Counted from the first letter of the stretch, positions 19,649-29,264 are shown. The stretch is DNA of 64,000 bases from Paracoccaceae bacterium (GCA_027013095.1 JALUYI010000020.1:124001-188000); one strand, 5' to 3'. Notes: generated by a model from the letters alone, not told the origin. Made by a program: numbers and translations.

Positions 19649-20187
19649 AATCGGCGCCCGAATCGGATGGCGACATCCGGTGTTACCTTGCGGATTTGCA
19701 GGATAAAATAGCAGATAAAGCTGACCAGTGGATAGGTCAGAACGGTCACAAGATAGTGCAGCATCACCGCCCCGAATGAGCTCTGCGCGGCCAGTGTCAG
19801 AAACAGGATCAGGTGGTTGGCGCTCATCGCCGCAAACATCACCCCCGCCACCAGCGCCCATTCCACCGGAAAGGCCAGATCGCGAAAGCGGTATTCTTGC
19901 GCGCGGGTGAACTCGGCGGCCAAAATCACGATCAGGGCCCAGAGGCCGGGAGGCCGCATTTGCAGGATGTCGCTTAGAAACAGGACCGGGGCCAGGAGCC
20001 AGAAGGGCGCGAACTCGGGCCGGCGCAGGACGATGGCAAGGATCAGCCCGAACAGCAGGTCCGGGCCGGGAATAAGCTGCGGGCTGGCGTTGACTGGCAC
20101 CAGCGCGATGAACAGCAAGACAGCGGCGCAAGCGAGGAATTTCGCGCGTCCCAGCCAGATCCGAAACAAGATTGCGCCGGGGCTCAT
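19645..20187 (-). CDS. mreD: Rod-shape determining protein MreD
   Basis: This is a 180-residue integral membrane protein with about five hydrophobic helices, beginning MSPGAILFRIWLGRAKF. MreD is a weakly conserved membrane partner linking MreC to MreB and the wall synthases. Identification rests on size, topology and position between mreC and mrdA. It starts 1 nt from the mreC stop (20189) and overlaps mrdA by 4 bp. Confidence 0.88.
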   Translation of the reverse strand: MSPGAILFRIWLGRAKFLACAAVLLFIALVPVNASPQLIPGPDLLFGLILAIVLRRPEFAPFWLLAPVLFLSDILQMRPPGLWALIVILAAEFTRAQEYRFRDLAFPVEWALVAGVMFAAMSANHLILFLTLAAQSSFGAVMLHYLVTVLTYPLVSFICYFILQIRKVTPDVAIRFGRRL

Positions 20188-20188
20188 T

Positions 20189-21079
20189 CTAGCCGCCTCC
20201 GGGTGCGGCCGTGGCGGGCTTGCCCACGATGGTGTCGGAAACGCCGATCTTTTCAGCCGGGCGGCTGCGCAGCACGCGCATGAACTCCAACTGCGAATAG
20301 TCGGCCGCCAGTTTGACCAGAAAGCGCCCGTTGCGTCCCAGCACCACCTGCCCGGCCAACAGCCCGGGGGGAAAGACCCCGGCATCCCCGGAACTGACCA
20401 CGCGGTCTCCGGGGTGGATTTTCTCGGGCAGTTCGGGGAATTTGATCACCGGATAGGTGCCGTTGATACCGACCATGACGGCGTGCTGTCCTGAGGGCTC
20501 GATCGTCACCGGAATGGCGCTGGAGCTGTCGGTCAGCAGGATCACCCGTGAGACCCGCTGTCCAACGCCCGAGATCCGCCCCACCAGTCCCAGACCGTCC
20601 ACCGTGGCCCAGCCGTCCCGCACCCCGTCCCGTCGCCCGACATTGATCAGGACCGACTGCCGAAAGGGTGAGCCCGAATCGGCCATCACCACTCCGGTCA
20701 CATAGGTCAGCTTGGGGCTGATCCTGACCTTGTTCAGATCCAGCAGGCGGGCGTTTTTCTGCTCCAGCTGCAAGGCCGCCTCGCGCCAGCCCTTGAGGCG
20801 CTGCAACTCGTGGCGCAGTTCCCGGTTTTGCTCGTAAATATTGGTGTAGGAGCGGAAATCCGCGACCATTCGCGACAGGCGCGCCACTGGAACCAGCGCC
20901 CAGTCGAAACGGGGCACGATCCGGTCCACCACCGCCATGCGAAACTTTTCCATGCGCGGATTGTTGACCCGCCACAGCAGAAACGTGCCCAAGAGGATCA
21001 GCAGGATCAGGCCAAAAACAATCCTGCGGATGGGTTTTGCGTAATTCTGATCTGACTGTCGGTCCCGGGCCACGCGCAT
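20189..21079 (-). CDS. mreC: Rod-shape determining protein MreC
   Basis: This 296-residue protein has a short cytoplasmic tail, one membrane helix (about 19-36), a coiled coil (about 75-105) and the MreC beta-barrel core. The core has landmarks DSGSPFRQSVLIN, GDRVVSSGDAGVFPPGL and GRNGRF-type strands. It scaffolds the elongasome in the periplasm. It follows mreB by 39 bp. The Pro/Gly/Ala tail is short. Confidence 0.93.
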   Translation of the reverse strand: MRVARDRQSDQNYAKPIRRIVFGLILLILLGTFLLWRVNNPRMEKFRMAVVDRIVPRFDWALVPVARLSRMVADFRSYTNIYEQNRELRHELQRLKGWREAALQLEQKNARLLDLNKVRISPKLTYVTGVVMADSGSPFRQSVLINVGRRDGVRDGWATVDGLGLVGRISGVGQRVSRVILLTDSSSAIPVTIEPSGQHAVMVGINGTYPVIKFPELPEKIHPGDRVVSSGDAGVFPPGLLAGQVVLGRNGRFLVKLAADYSQLEFMRVLRSRPAEKIGVSDTIVGKPATAAPGGG

Positions 21080-21118
21080 CCCTCTTTCCGGTGCCTGCTG
21101 TATTGGTGGCGGTTCTGG

Positions 21119-22222
<1,104 letters not shown>

Positions 22223-22286
22223 TTATAGGCGCTTCCCGCGCAAGGCGTAAAGGGGGTGCTTTGCCCCTGATGGGCGCCTTCTTGCC

Positions 22287-22329
22287 GACCGACACGGCGT
22301 GTTTAGCAGCGGTGCGCGCCGTGTCGGTC
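22287..22329. repeat. 13-bp perfect inverted repeat between leuA and mreB
   Basis: The arms GACCGACACGGCG (22287-22299) and CGCCGTGTCGGTC (22317-22329) are exact inverses with a 17-nt loop. The element begins 7 nt beyond the leuA stop. It would fold into a strong RNA hairpin, but there is no run of U on either side, so it is not a standard intrinsic terminator. It could protect the leuA 3' end, serve a Rho-linked stop, or be a protein site. Confidence 0.7.
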
Positions 22330-22335
22330 CCGGGG

Positions 22336-23898
22336 TCAATGGGCCAGCGCCTCGGGGGCGGTTTTCTCACGCCGCACCATCAGCTTGTTAAGCGCGTTCA
22401 CATAGGCCTTGGCCGAGGCAACAACCGTGTCGGTATCCGAGCTTTGCCCGGTCACCAGCTTGCCCCCCTCTTCCATGCGCACGCTGACTGTTGCCTGCGC
22501 GTCGGTCCCCTCGGTCACGGCCTGTACCTGATAAAGCTGCAGGCGCGCGCTGTGCGGGACCAGCGCCTTGACCGCGTTGAAGGTCGCATCGACAGGCCCG
22601 TCGCCGGTTGCCGTGGTGTTGTGGTCGCTACCGTCGATCGTCAGTACCAGTTCGGCGCTTTGCGGGCCGTCGGTGCCACAGACGACGCGCAGTGATTTCA
22701 CCTGCAGGTGGTCATGGGCGGCGTTGGTGGCGTTGTCGCTCATCAGGGCGATCAGGTCGTCGTCATAGATTTCCTTTTTGCGGTCGGCCAGTTCCTTGAA
22801 CTTGACAAAGACGGCTTTCAACGCGTTGTCCCCCAGCTCATAGCCAAGATCCGACAGCTTGGCGCGCAGGGCCGCCCGGCCCGAGTGCTTGCCCATCACC
22901 AGACTGGTTTCGACAAGGCCGATATCCTCGGGGCGCATGATTTCGTAGGTTCCGGCGTTTTTCAGCATCCCGTCCTGATGGATGCCGGCCTCATGGGCGA
23001 ATGCGTTTTTGCCCACCACCGCCTTGTTGAACTGCACCGGAAAGCCGGTTGCGGTCGAGACCAGACGGCTGGCCTGAATGATCCGCGTGGTGTCGATCCC
23101 CGTCCGGTAGGGCAGGATGTCGTTCCTGACCCGCATCGCCATCACCACCTCTTCCAGAGCGGCGTTGCCGGCGCGCTCGCCCAGACCGTTGATGGTGCAT
23201 TCGACCTGTCGCGCGCCCGCTTCGACCGCGGCAATGGCGTTGGCGACCGCCATGCCCAGATCGTTGTGGCAATGGGTCGAGATCACCACCTCGTCGATCC
23301 CCGGCACCCGCTCTTTCAGCATCGAGATGATTTTGGCGCTTTCGCCGGGTGCGGTATAGCCGACGGTATCGGGAATATTGATGGTGCGCGCCCCTGCCTT
23401 GATCGCGGTCTCGACCGCGCGGCACAGGAAATCGGGCTCGGTGCGGGTGGCGTCCTCGGCCGACCATTGCACGTTGTCGGTATGGCTGCGCGCACGGGTG
23501 ACCGAGCTTTGCACAGCTTCGATCACCTCCTCGGGGGACATCTGCAGCTTGTACTGCATATGCACTGGTGAGGTGGCAATGAATGTGTGGATGCGCGGGT
23601 TGACCGCGTCTTTCAGCGCCGCGGCCGCGCGGTCGATATCGGCGTTTGACGAGCGCGACAGCCCGCAGACCGCGGCGGTTTTCACCAGCTTGGCGATCTC
23701 CGAAACCGCGTGGAAATCGCCTTCGGAGGCGATCGGAAAGCCCGCTTCGATGATATCGACGCCCATCTCGTCAAGCAGCAGCGCGATCTCGATCTTTTCC
23801 GACAGGCTCATGGTGGCGCCGGGGGATTGCTCGCCGTCCCTCAGGGTGGTGTCAAAGATCAGGACCCGGTCCTGAGCGGATTTATCATATTCGGTCAT
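22336..23898 (-). CDS. leuA: 2-isopropylmalate synthase
   Basis: LeuA condenses acetyl-CoA and 2-ketoisovalerate as the first step specific to leucine synthesis. The 520-residue protein opens with the DTTLRDGEQSPG motif, has the metal-binding HCHNDLGMA in the TIM barrel, and a C-terminal regulatory domain (about 390-520) that binds leucine in this family. The signature GNAALEEVVMAM is present. The gene stands alone upstream of the mre genes, separated by a strong hairpin. Its upstream region has nested CATG palindromes, but no Leu-rich leader peptide. Confidence 0.96.
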   Translation of the reverse strand: MTEYDKSAQDRVLIFDTTLRDGEQSPGATMSLSEKIEIALLLDEMGVDIIEAGFPIASEGDFHAVSEIAKLVKTAAVCGLSRSSNADIDRAAAALKDAVNPRIHTFIATSPVHMQYKLQMSPEEVIEAVQSSVTRARSHTDNVQWSAEDATRTEPDFLCRAVETAIKAGARTINIPDTVGYTAPGESAKIISMLKERVPGIDEVVISTHCHNDLGMAVANAIAAVEAGARQVECTINGLGERAGNAALEEVVMAMRVRNDILPYRTGIDTTRIIQASRLVSTATGFPVQFNKAVVGKNAFAHEAGIHQDGMLKNAGTYEIMRPEDIGLVETSLVMGKHSGRAALRAKLSDLGYELGDNALKAVFVKFKELADRKKEIYDDDLIALMSDNATNAAHDHLQVKSLRVVCGTDGPQSAELVLTIDGSDHNTTATGDGPVDATFNAVKALVPHSARLQLYQVQAVTEGTDAQATVSVRMEEGGKLVTGQSSDTDTVVASAKAYVNALNKLMVRREKTAPEALAH

Positions 23899-23930
23899 CT
23901 GGTTTTCTCGTTTGTTCCTAGATCGCGCGA

Positions 23931-23948
23931 CATGAATTCGTATTCATG
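23931..23948. promoter_or_regulatory. CATG palindrome 1 upstream of leuA
   Basis: CATGAAT (23931-23937) and ATTCATG (23942-23948) are perfect inverses around the loop TCGT, 33-50 bp before the leuA start. This could be an operator or a leader hairpin. Confidence 0.45.
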
Positions 23949-23973
23949 CAACCCGATCCAACCAATTGTTTCC

Positions 23974-23986
23974 GCATGTTTCATGC
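23974..23986. promoter_or_regulatory. CATG palindrome 2 upstream of leuA
   Basis: GCATG-TTT-CATGC is a perfect short inverted repeat followed on the plus strand by seven A's. It shares TTCATGCAA with the first palindrome, suggesting two copies of one regulatory element. Confidence 0.4.
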
Positions 23987-24286
23987 AAAAAAACGGGGTC
24001 CACTTTTTCACAACATGCTTGGGCTGGTACTGTCATGCAGGCGCGACACGGTTCCCTCTGAGCGGGCGCGCCCTGACCGGCACGCTCAGAGGCGGCTAAG
24101 AAGAAGGGATAGCGCAAGGCCTGACAGGGCGTTCTCGCCCCTTGCTGTCATCGGTCTGTTTGCGCATATGGTCATGGGCCGGACTATAGCGGGAATTTCA
24201 GGAAGATAAAGCCTCTTATTGCGACACTTGCGCCCCTATGATTGCCGCGGGTGTGACCCTATCTGCACAGGCAAAGGAGAGAGAAA

Positions 24287-24757
24287 ATGAAAAAAACATG
24301 TAAATTATGCTGGGGGATCAATATCATCCTGCTGCTGGCTGTTGCTTATGCCGGATATATTTTCACCGTGCGCGGCAACGTGGTCAAAGGCGATGATGGG
24401 CGTATTGCCGTCTTGATGACCGGCAAGGATCGGGTGCGAATCCTTGGTGAGATGCGTGGTTTTCTTGAAACCGTGCAGTCGATCAGCGAGGCGGCAGCGC
24501 AGGGTGACATGAAAACGGTGGAAAAGATTGCCCGCGCCAATGGCTCGTCCAAGGTCAGAGCGGAAACGCCGGCATTTCTGGCTTCGCTACCGCTGGAGTT
24601 CAAGTCTCTGGGGATGAATACCCACGCCAATTTTGACAAGCTGGCCGATTTTGCCGCCACCAACCCCAAGCCTGCGGCGCTGATGGCCAAGCTGAGCGAT
24701 GACATGCTGAACTGTGTGGCCTGCCACCAGACCTATCAGTTGAAGGCAACGCAATAA
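24287..24757 (+). CDS. Membrane-anchored class-II (c'-type) cytochrome c-like protein
   Basis: This 156-residue protein has a short N-terminal anchor (about residues 9-27) and a helical periplasmic domain. It has one heme c site close to the C-terminus, NCVACHQTY (CXXCH at 143-147). A C-terminal CXXCH in a four-helix protein is the hallmark of cytochrome c'/c-556. The N-terminus also has CKLCW just before the membrane helix, which lacks the histidine for heme binding. GGAG lies about 8 nt before the start. The role (electron transfer or NO/peroxide handling) is not evident from neighbours. Confidence 0.75.
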   Translation: MKKTCKLCWGINIILLLAVAYAGYIFTVRGNVVKGDDGRIAVLMTGKDRVRILGEMRGFLETVQSISEAAAQGDMKTVEKIARANGSSKVRAETPAFLASLPLEFKSLGMNTHANFDKLADFAATNPKPAALMAKLSDDMLNCVACHQTYQLKATQ

Positions 24758-24841
24758 AGACGCTACAACAAAGACAGTGCGGCAGGGCGTTTGGCGATGA
24801 AAATATCCCCAATATATGTCGAAACGCCATAGGGGCGCCAT

Positions 24842-26365
24842 TTACGGCTTGGAGTCCTTGACAAAGCGCCCGTCAACCCATTTGCCCTGTTGCACCGAGC
24901 CGTCCTTGGCATAGACCATCTTGCCCTGACCTTGCCGCTTGCCCTTTTTGAAAAAGCCGGTGTAAACGTCGCCGTTGGCATAGGTGGCGACGCCCTTGCC
25001 ATCGATTTCGCCATCTTTCCATTGGCCGTCATAGGTAAAGCCGTCGGGCATGGTGATCTTGCCGGTACCGTCGCGCTTGCCCGCCTTGAAACTGCCCTTG
25101 TAAACGGTGCCATCGGCATAGGTCGCGACCCCCTCGCCGTCGCGTAGGCCGTTTTTCCAGTGGCCGACGTATTTATAGCCGTCGCCAAAGGTCATGGTGC
25201 CCATGCCATCGTTCTTGGCGTTCTTGAACTCGCCCTCATAGACCAGACCATTGGCATAGCGCGCAATCCCCTTGCCCTCGATCACGCCCTTGACCCACGT
25301 GCCCTCGTAGGTCGAGCCGTCCGCATAGGTGATCTTGCCCGTGCCATCGGCTAGGTCGTTCTTGAACGTGCCGACATAGACCGAGCCATCGGGGTAGGTG
25401 ACCTTGCCCTTGCCCTCGATCCGGCCGGCCTTCCATTCGCCGTCATAGATATAGCCGTCCTTGCCGGTAAACAGGCCCTTGCCCTCGCGCTTGTCGTTGA
25501 CAAAGCCGCCCTCGTAGGTGTCGCCGTTGGCATAATGAACGACCCCGGTGCCGTGGCGCTGCCCGTTGACCAAAAGCCCTTCGTAAACGTCGCCGTTGGC
25601 CTGCCTCAAGACCCCCAGCCCATTGATCTGGCCGTTTTTCCACGCGCCCTTGTAGGACAGGCCATCGGGCATTTTCAGCTCACCCTGCCCCTCGCGCACG
25701 CCGTTGACGATGTCGCCCTTGTAAATGGCCCCGTCGGGGTAGGTGATCTTTCCCTTGCCGTTTTTTACGCCCTTGACCCATGTGCCTTCGTATTTGTAGC
25801 CGTTCGGGCTGGTCATGACGCCATAGCCATCATGCAGCGCGTTCTTGAATTCGCCCTCGTATTTCACCCCGTTGGCATAGCGGGCGATGCCCTTGCCGCT
25901 GATTTTGCCGTCTTTCCAGTCGCCCTCGTAGGTGCCGCCATCGGCAAAGGTGATCTTGCCCTTGCCGTCGGGTTTGCCAGCGATGAACTCACCCTCGTAG
26001 ATCGAGCCGTTGGGGAATTTTGCCACCCCCTTGCCGCGGATCTCGCCCATCACCCACTGGCCGGTGTATTCATAGCCGTTTGGCAGTTTGTAGGTGCCGA
26101 TGCCGTTTTGTTTGCCGTCCTTGAAGGTGCCTTGATAGATGCCGCCGGTGTCGTATTTTCTGGTGATGATCTTGCCTGATCCGGATGCCGGTGTCGTCGA
26201 TTTTGCCGATGCCGCCGGGGCTGCGGTCTGCGGGGCGGCCGGCGCGCCAGACGCGGATTTGGGTGCGGGTGTGGAGGGGGATGTCGATTGGGCGATCGCC
26301 GCCGGGGTCAGGCCCAAGGTCAAGCCCAGCGATAGGGCCGTGATGACGCCGTTGCGCATAAACAT
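24842..26365 (-). CDS. Exported protein with about 18 tandem MORN repeats
   Basis: This 507-residue protein starts with a signal peptide (MFMRNGVITALSLGL... ending AAIAQ). An Ala/Pro/Ser-rich linker runs to about residue 70. Eighteen near-regular 23-residue MORN units follow, of the form YEGxWxxGxxxGxGxxxYxxG, plus a short basic tail. MORN arrays form elongated beta structures that bind proteins or lipids. Two ATGs (26365 and 26359) are possible. It is convergent with the cytochrome gene and divergent from nadE. Length is set by repeat number, so it may vary between strains. The function is unknown. Confidence 0.88.
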   Translation of the reverse strand: MFMRNGVITALSLGLTLGLTPAAIAQSTSPSTPAPKSASGAPAAPQTAAPAASAKSTTPASGSGKIITRKYDTGGIYQGTFKDGKQNGIGTYKLPNGYEYTGQWVMGEIRGKGVAKFPNGSIYEGEFIAGKPDGKGKITFADGGTYEGDWKDGKISGKGIARYANGVKYEGEFKNALHDGYGVMTSPNGYKYEGTWVKGVKNGKGKITYPDGAIYKGDIVNGVREGQGELKMPDGLSYKGAWKNGQINGLGVLRQANGDVYEGLLVNGQRHGTGVVHYANGDTYEGGFVNDKREGKGLFTGKDGYIYDGEWKAGRIEGKGKVTYPDGSVYVGTFKNDLADGTGKITYADGSTYEGTWVKGVIEGKGIARYANGLVYEGEFKNAKNDGMGTMTFGDGYKYVGHWKNGLRDGEGVATYADGTVYKGSFKAGKRDGTGKITMPDGFTYDGQWKDGEIDGKGVATYANGDVYTGFFKKGKRQGQGKMVYAKDGSVQQGKWVDGRFVKDSKP

Positions 26366-26562
26366 TTCGCGTGTTCTCAAATCCTGTGTCCAGAGCAACG
26401 CTCCGGCCTCCGCCTCAAGGTTTCGGGAGCCACCTCCCCCGCGCGCAAGTCTAGGGCTTCGGGAATCGCCTGACAATGTTTTTTCGCCCGATGCCGCTTT
26501 CCCTTTCCTCGGGTTTTGCCTAAACAGACCTTCAGGAATTTTTGCTGCCGGAGAAGGTCACC

Positions 26563-28221
26563 ATGGATGGACGGTTTCGCCTGACGCTGGCGCAGTTGAA
26601 TCCAACGGTAGGCGCCCTTGCCCAGAACCGCGCCAAGGCGGTTGCCGCAGCGCGCGCGGCGCGGGCGGCGGGGTCTGACCTTGTGGTGCTGCCCGAGATG
26701 TTCCTGACCGGATACCAGACGCAGGATCTGGTCCTGAAACCGGCCTTTGTGGCCGACGCCATGCGCCATCTGAAGGCTTTGGCAGCAGAATGCACCGAGG
26801 GTCCGGCGGTCGGGATCGGTGTGCCCTTGGCCGAAAAGGGGGCGCTGTTCAACGCCTATGTCATCCTCTCGGGGGGCAAGATCAGCGCCATCACGCGCAA
26901 GCACCACCTGCCTAATGCACATGTTTTTGACGAGCAGCGCCTGTTTGCCCCGGGGCCGCTGGCCGGTCCGGTCAACATCAACGGAGTGCGTATCGGCACG
27001 CCGATTTGCGAGGACGCCTGGCATGCCGATGTCTGCGAAGCTATGCAGGAGAGCGGCGCCGAAATTCTGGTGGTGCCCAACGGCTCGCCCTATGCGCGTG
27101 ACAAATTCGAGCGGCGCGTCAACCTGATGGTCGCCCGGGTGATCGAGACCGGCCTGCCGCTGGCCTATCTGAACATGGTCGGCGGGCAGGATGATCAGGT
27201 CTTTGACGGCGGCTCGTTTGTGCTGAACCCCGGGGCGCAACTGGCCGCACAGATGCAGATTTTCGACGAAGAGATCGCCCATGTCACCTTTCAGCGCGGC
27301 CCGGACGGGTGGCACGCCCAGCCCGGCGAATTGAAGGTCTTTCCTGATGTCTGGGAGCAGGACTACCGCGTCATGGTCGAGGGGCTGCGGGACTATATGC
27401 GAAAGACCGGCTTTGACAAGGCTGTCATGGGGATGTCCGGCGGTATTGACAGCGCCCTTGTCGCGGCGATTGCCAGCGACGCCATCGGCCCCGAGAATCT
27501 CCGCTGCGTGATGCTGCCCAGTGAATATACTGCAGAAAGCTCGGGCACCGATGCGCGCGATGCGGTCGAGGCGCTGGGCTGTCGCTTTGATACGATCCCG
27601 ATCGAGGCGGCGCGGGGCGCCATCACCGCCACTCTGGCGCCGTTGTTTCAGGATCGGCCCGCCGATGTGACCGAGGAAAACATCCAGTCGCGTCTGCGTG
27701 GGCTGTTGCTGATGGCGCTCAGCAACAAGTTTGGCGAAATGCTGCTGACCACAGGGAACAAATCCGAGGTCGCGGTGGGATACGCCACGATCTATGGCGA
27801 CATGGCTGGTGGTTATAACCCGATCAAGGACCTCTACAAGATGCGCGTCTTTGCCACCGCGCGCTGGCGAAACGCCAATCACCGCGGGTGGATGAGGGGA
27901 CCAAAGGGCGTGGTGATCCCGCCCCGCATCATCGAAAAACCGCCCTCGGCCGAATTGCGTCCCGACCAGAAGGACGCCGACAGCCTGCCGCCCTACGAGG
28001 TGCTCGACGACATTCTGGAGCGCCTGATCGACCGGGATCAATCGGTGGCCGAGGTGGTCGCCGCGGGGTTTGAGCGTGCCGTGGTCAAGCGCATCGAGGC
28101 CTTGATCTATATTTCGGAATACAAGCGCTTTCAGTCGGCACCGGGGGCGCGCACCTCTGGGCGGGCCTTTTGGCTGGACCGGCGCTATCCCATCGTCAAC
28201 CACTGGCGCGATACGGAATAA
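26563..28221 (+). CDS. nadE: Glutamine-dependent NAD+ synthase
   Basis: NadE makes NAD+ from deamido-NAD+, ATP and glutamine-derived ammonia. This 552-residue protein has an N-terminal nitrilase-type glutaminase: Glu in LPEMFLTGY, Lys in TRKHHLPN, Cys in PICEDAWH. The C-terminal synthetase domain has the P-loop MSGGIDSALVAA and ends SGRAFWLDRRYPIV. I prefer the ATG at 26563, with GAGAAGG just upstream, over an in-frame TTG 21 bp earlier. It is a single gene, divergent from the MORN gene. Confidence 0.96.
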   Translation: MDGRFRLTLAQLNPTVGALAQNRAKAVAAARAARAAGSDLVVLPEMFLTGYQTQDLVLKPAFVADAMRHLKALAAECTEGPAVGIGVPLAEKGALFNAYVILSGGKISAITRKHHLPNAHVFDEQRLFAPGPLAGPVNINGVRIGTPICEDAWHADVCEAMQESGAEILVVPNGSPYARDKFERRVNLMVARVIETGLPLAYLNMVGGQDDQVFDGGSFVLNPGAQLAAQMQIFDEEIAHVTFQRGPDGWHAQPGELKVFPDVWEQDYRVMVEGLRDYMRKTGFDKAVMGMSGGIDSALVAAIASDAIGPENLRCVMLPSEYTAESSGTDARDAVEALGCRFDTIPIEAARGAITATLAPLFQDRPADVTEENIQSRLRGLLLMALSNKFGEMLLTTGNKSEVAVGYATIYGDMAGGYNPIKDLYKMRVFATARWRNANHRGWMRGPKGVVIPPRIIEKPPSAELRPDQKDADSLPPYEVLDDILERLIDRDQSVAEVVAAGFERAVVKRIEALIYISEYKRFQSAPGARTSGRAFWLDRRYPIVNHWRDTE

Positions 28222-28263
28222 GGCGGTGCTGGCCCACTCGGGCGGGGCCAACATTACCTCAGT

Positions 28264-28301
28264 CTGACAGAATTTCCGCATTGCCTTCAGCCTGCTGTCA
28301 G
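28264..28301. repeat. Inverted repeat downstream of nadE
   Basis: CTGACAG (28264-28270) and CTGTCAG (28295-28301) are exact inverses with a 24-nt loop, in the 187-bp gap between nadE and the PepSY gene. A second hairpin, GCCGGA-CAG-TCCGGC, follows at 28332-28346. Neither has a U-run. They may be leader or operator elements of the PepSY-cytochrome pair. Confidence 0.4.
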
Positions 28302-28408
28302 GTTGGCGGATTAGCTCAGTTGCGTGGCCGGGCCGGACAGTCCGGCGCATCAATCCAAATCCAAAACAGAGACGGCCCGCTGGCCGCCCCCCAAAAAGGA
28401 CAATCAAC

Positions 28409-28684
28409 ATGATTCGTACTGTGACTATTGCTGCCGCTGCAGCGCTTCTTGCCGCTCCCGTTTTTGCCGGTGCTTCCTGCACCAAGGCACCGCATTCGCA
28501 GTGGCAAAGCAAGGCGACCCTGACCGCTCGCCTGAACAAGAAAGGCCTGCGCGTGCGTCGGATCAAGACCGAAGGCGGCTGCTATGAGACCTATTCGGTG
28601 GACAAGAAGGGCCATCAGGTCAACGCGGCCTATAACGCCAAAACGCTGAAGAGGGTTTCCAATGCCGAAGCCGGCGAAGGCTGA
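28409..28684 (+). CDS. Small periplasmic PepSY-like protein
   Basis: This 91-residue protein has a signal peptide (cleavage after about PVFA, residue 20), leaving a basic domain of about 70 residues with two cysteines (C24 and C53) that could pair. The stretch LTARLNKKGLRVRRIKTEGG and the following YSVDKKGHQV fit a single PepSY domain. AAGGA precedes the ATG. Its 3' end overlaps the cytochrome b561 gene by 23 bp, so the two are translated as a coupled pair. PepSY/b561 pairs are common and probably act in periplasmic electron transfer. Confidence 0.75.
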   Translation: MIRTVTIAAAAALLAAPVFAGASCTKAPHSQWQSKATLTARLNKKGLRVRRIKTEGGCYETYSVDKKGHQVNAAYNAKTLKRVSNAEAGEG

Positions 28685-29243
28685 GCCCGTCCCGGTGGCT
28701 CAATCAGGCGCGCACCCGCTGATGGTGCGCGTCTGGGACCCTCTGGTTCGGCTGTTTCACTGGAGTCTCGTTTTGAGTTTCGTGATTGCCTGGTTCAGCC
28801 CGGTGTCTTCGGCAGCCCTGCACCATTGGGCAGGCTATGCCGCGGCCGGACTGGTGGGTCTGCGTGTGGTCTGGGGCGTTGCGGGGACACCGCACGCGCG
28901 GTTCTCGGATTTCGTCAAAAGCCCGCGTATCGTTTTGGGCTATCTCGTCGATATGGTCAAGGGTCGCGAGAGCCGTCACATCGGTCATAACCCCGCGGGC
29001 GGTGCGATGGTTCTGGCGCTGATGGCGGGCATGGTGACCGCGTCGGTCAGCGGCTACATGATGACGACGGACCGTTATTTTGGCGTCAGCTGGGTTGAAA
29101 CCTTTCACCGCATTTCGGTTCATGTCCTGCTTTTTCTGGTCGTTGCACATCTGGCCGGTGTTGCCTTTGCCAGCCTGCGTCACCGGGAAAATCTGGTGCG
29201 CGCGATGATTACAGGCCTGAAACGCGCCCCGACATCGCGTTAA
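28662..29243 (+). CDS. Cytochrome b561-family membrane protein
   Basis: This 193-residue protein has four to five membrane helices and the histidines of the bacterial b561/HupC family: H in VRLFHWSLV, H in AALHHWAGY, H in ETFHRISVH and H in VAHLAGVA, which would hold two b-type hemes. It should move electrons across the inner membrane, with the overlapping PepSY protein as a likely partner. A strong intrinsic terminator follows at 29265-29294, so this pair ends the transcript. Confidence 0.88.
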   Translation: MPKPAKAEPVPVAQSGAHPLMVRVWDPLVRLFHWSLVLSFVIAWFSPVSSAALHHWAGYAAAGLVGLRVVWGVAGTPHARFSDFVKSPRIVLGYLVDMVKGRESRHIGHNPAGGAMVLALMAGMVTASVSGYMMTTDRYFGVSWVETFHRISVHVLLFLVVAHLAGVAFASLRHRENLVRAMITGLKRAPTSR

Positions 29244-29264
29244 TCGCCCGGATGCACAGCCCAG

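Larger units (their letters stand above)
23899..24286. other. 388-bp divergent intergenic region, leuA / cytochrome gene
   Basis: No gene is supported here. It must hold promoters for leuA (minus) and the cytochrome gene (plus). The leuA-proximal 150 bp are AT-richer and contain two perfect CATG-centred hairpins (listed separately), a run of seven A's, and two copies of TTCATGCAA. A 30-codon frame on the minus strand (23944-24036) is not Leu-rich. GGAG lies just before the cytochrome start. Confidence 0.6.

Noticed and set aside
23944-24036. 30-codon leader peptide upstream of leuA
   Set aside because: It has only two Leu codons, no Leu run and no terminator/antiterminator pair behind it, so attenuation by leucine is not supported.
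24842-26365. Tandem repeats read as a CRISPR array
   Set aside because: The repeats are coding MORN units of 69 bp without unique spacers, in one intact reading frame.
28305-28350. tRNA-like 5' end (GGCGGATTAGCTCAGTTG)
   Set aside because: The first bases resemble a tRNA D-arm entry, but there is no anticodon arm, T-arm or acceptor pairing after it.
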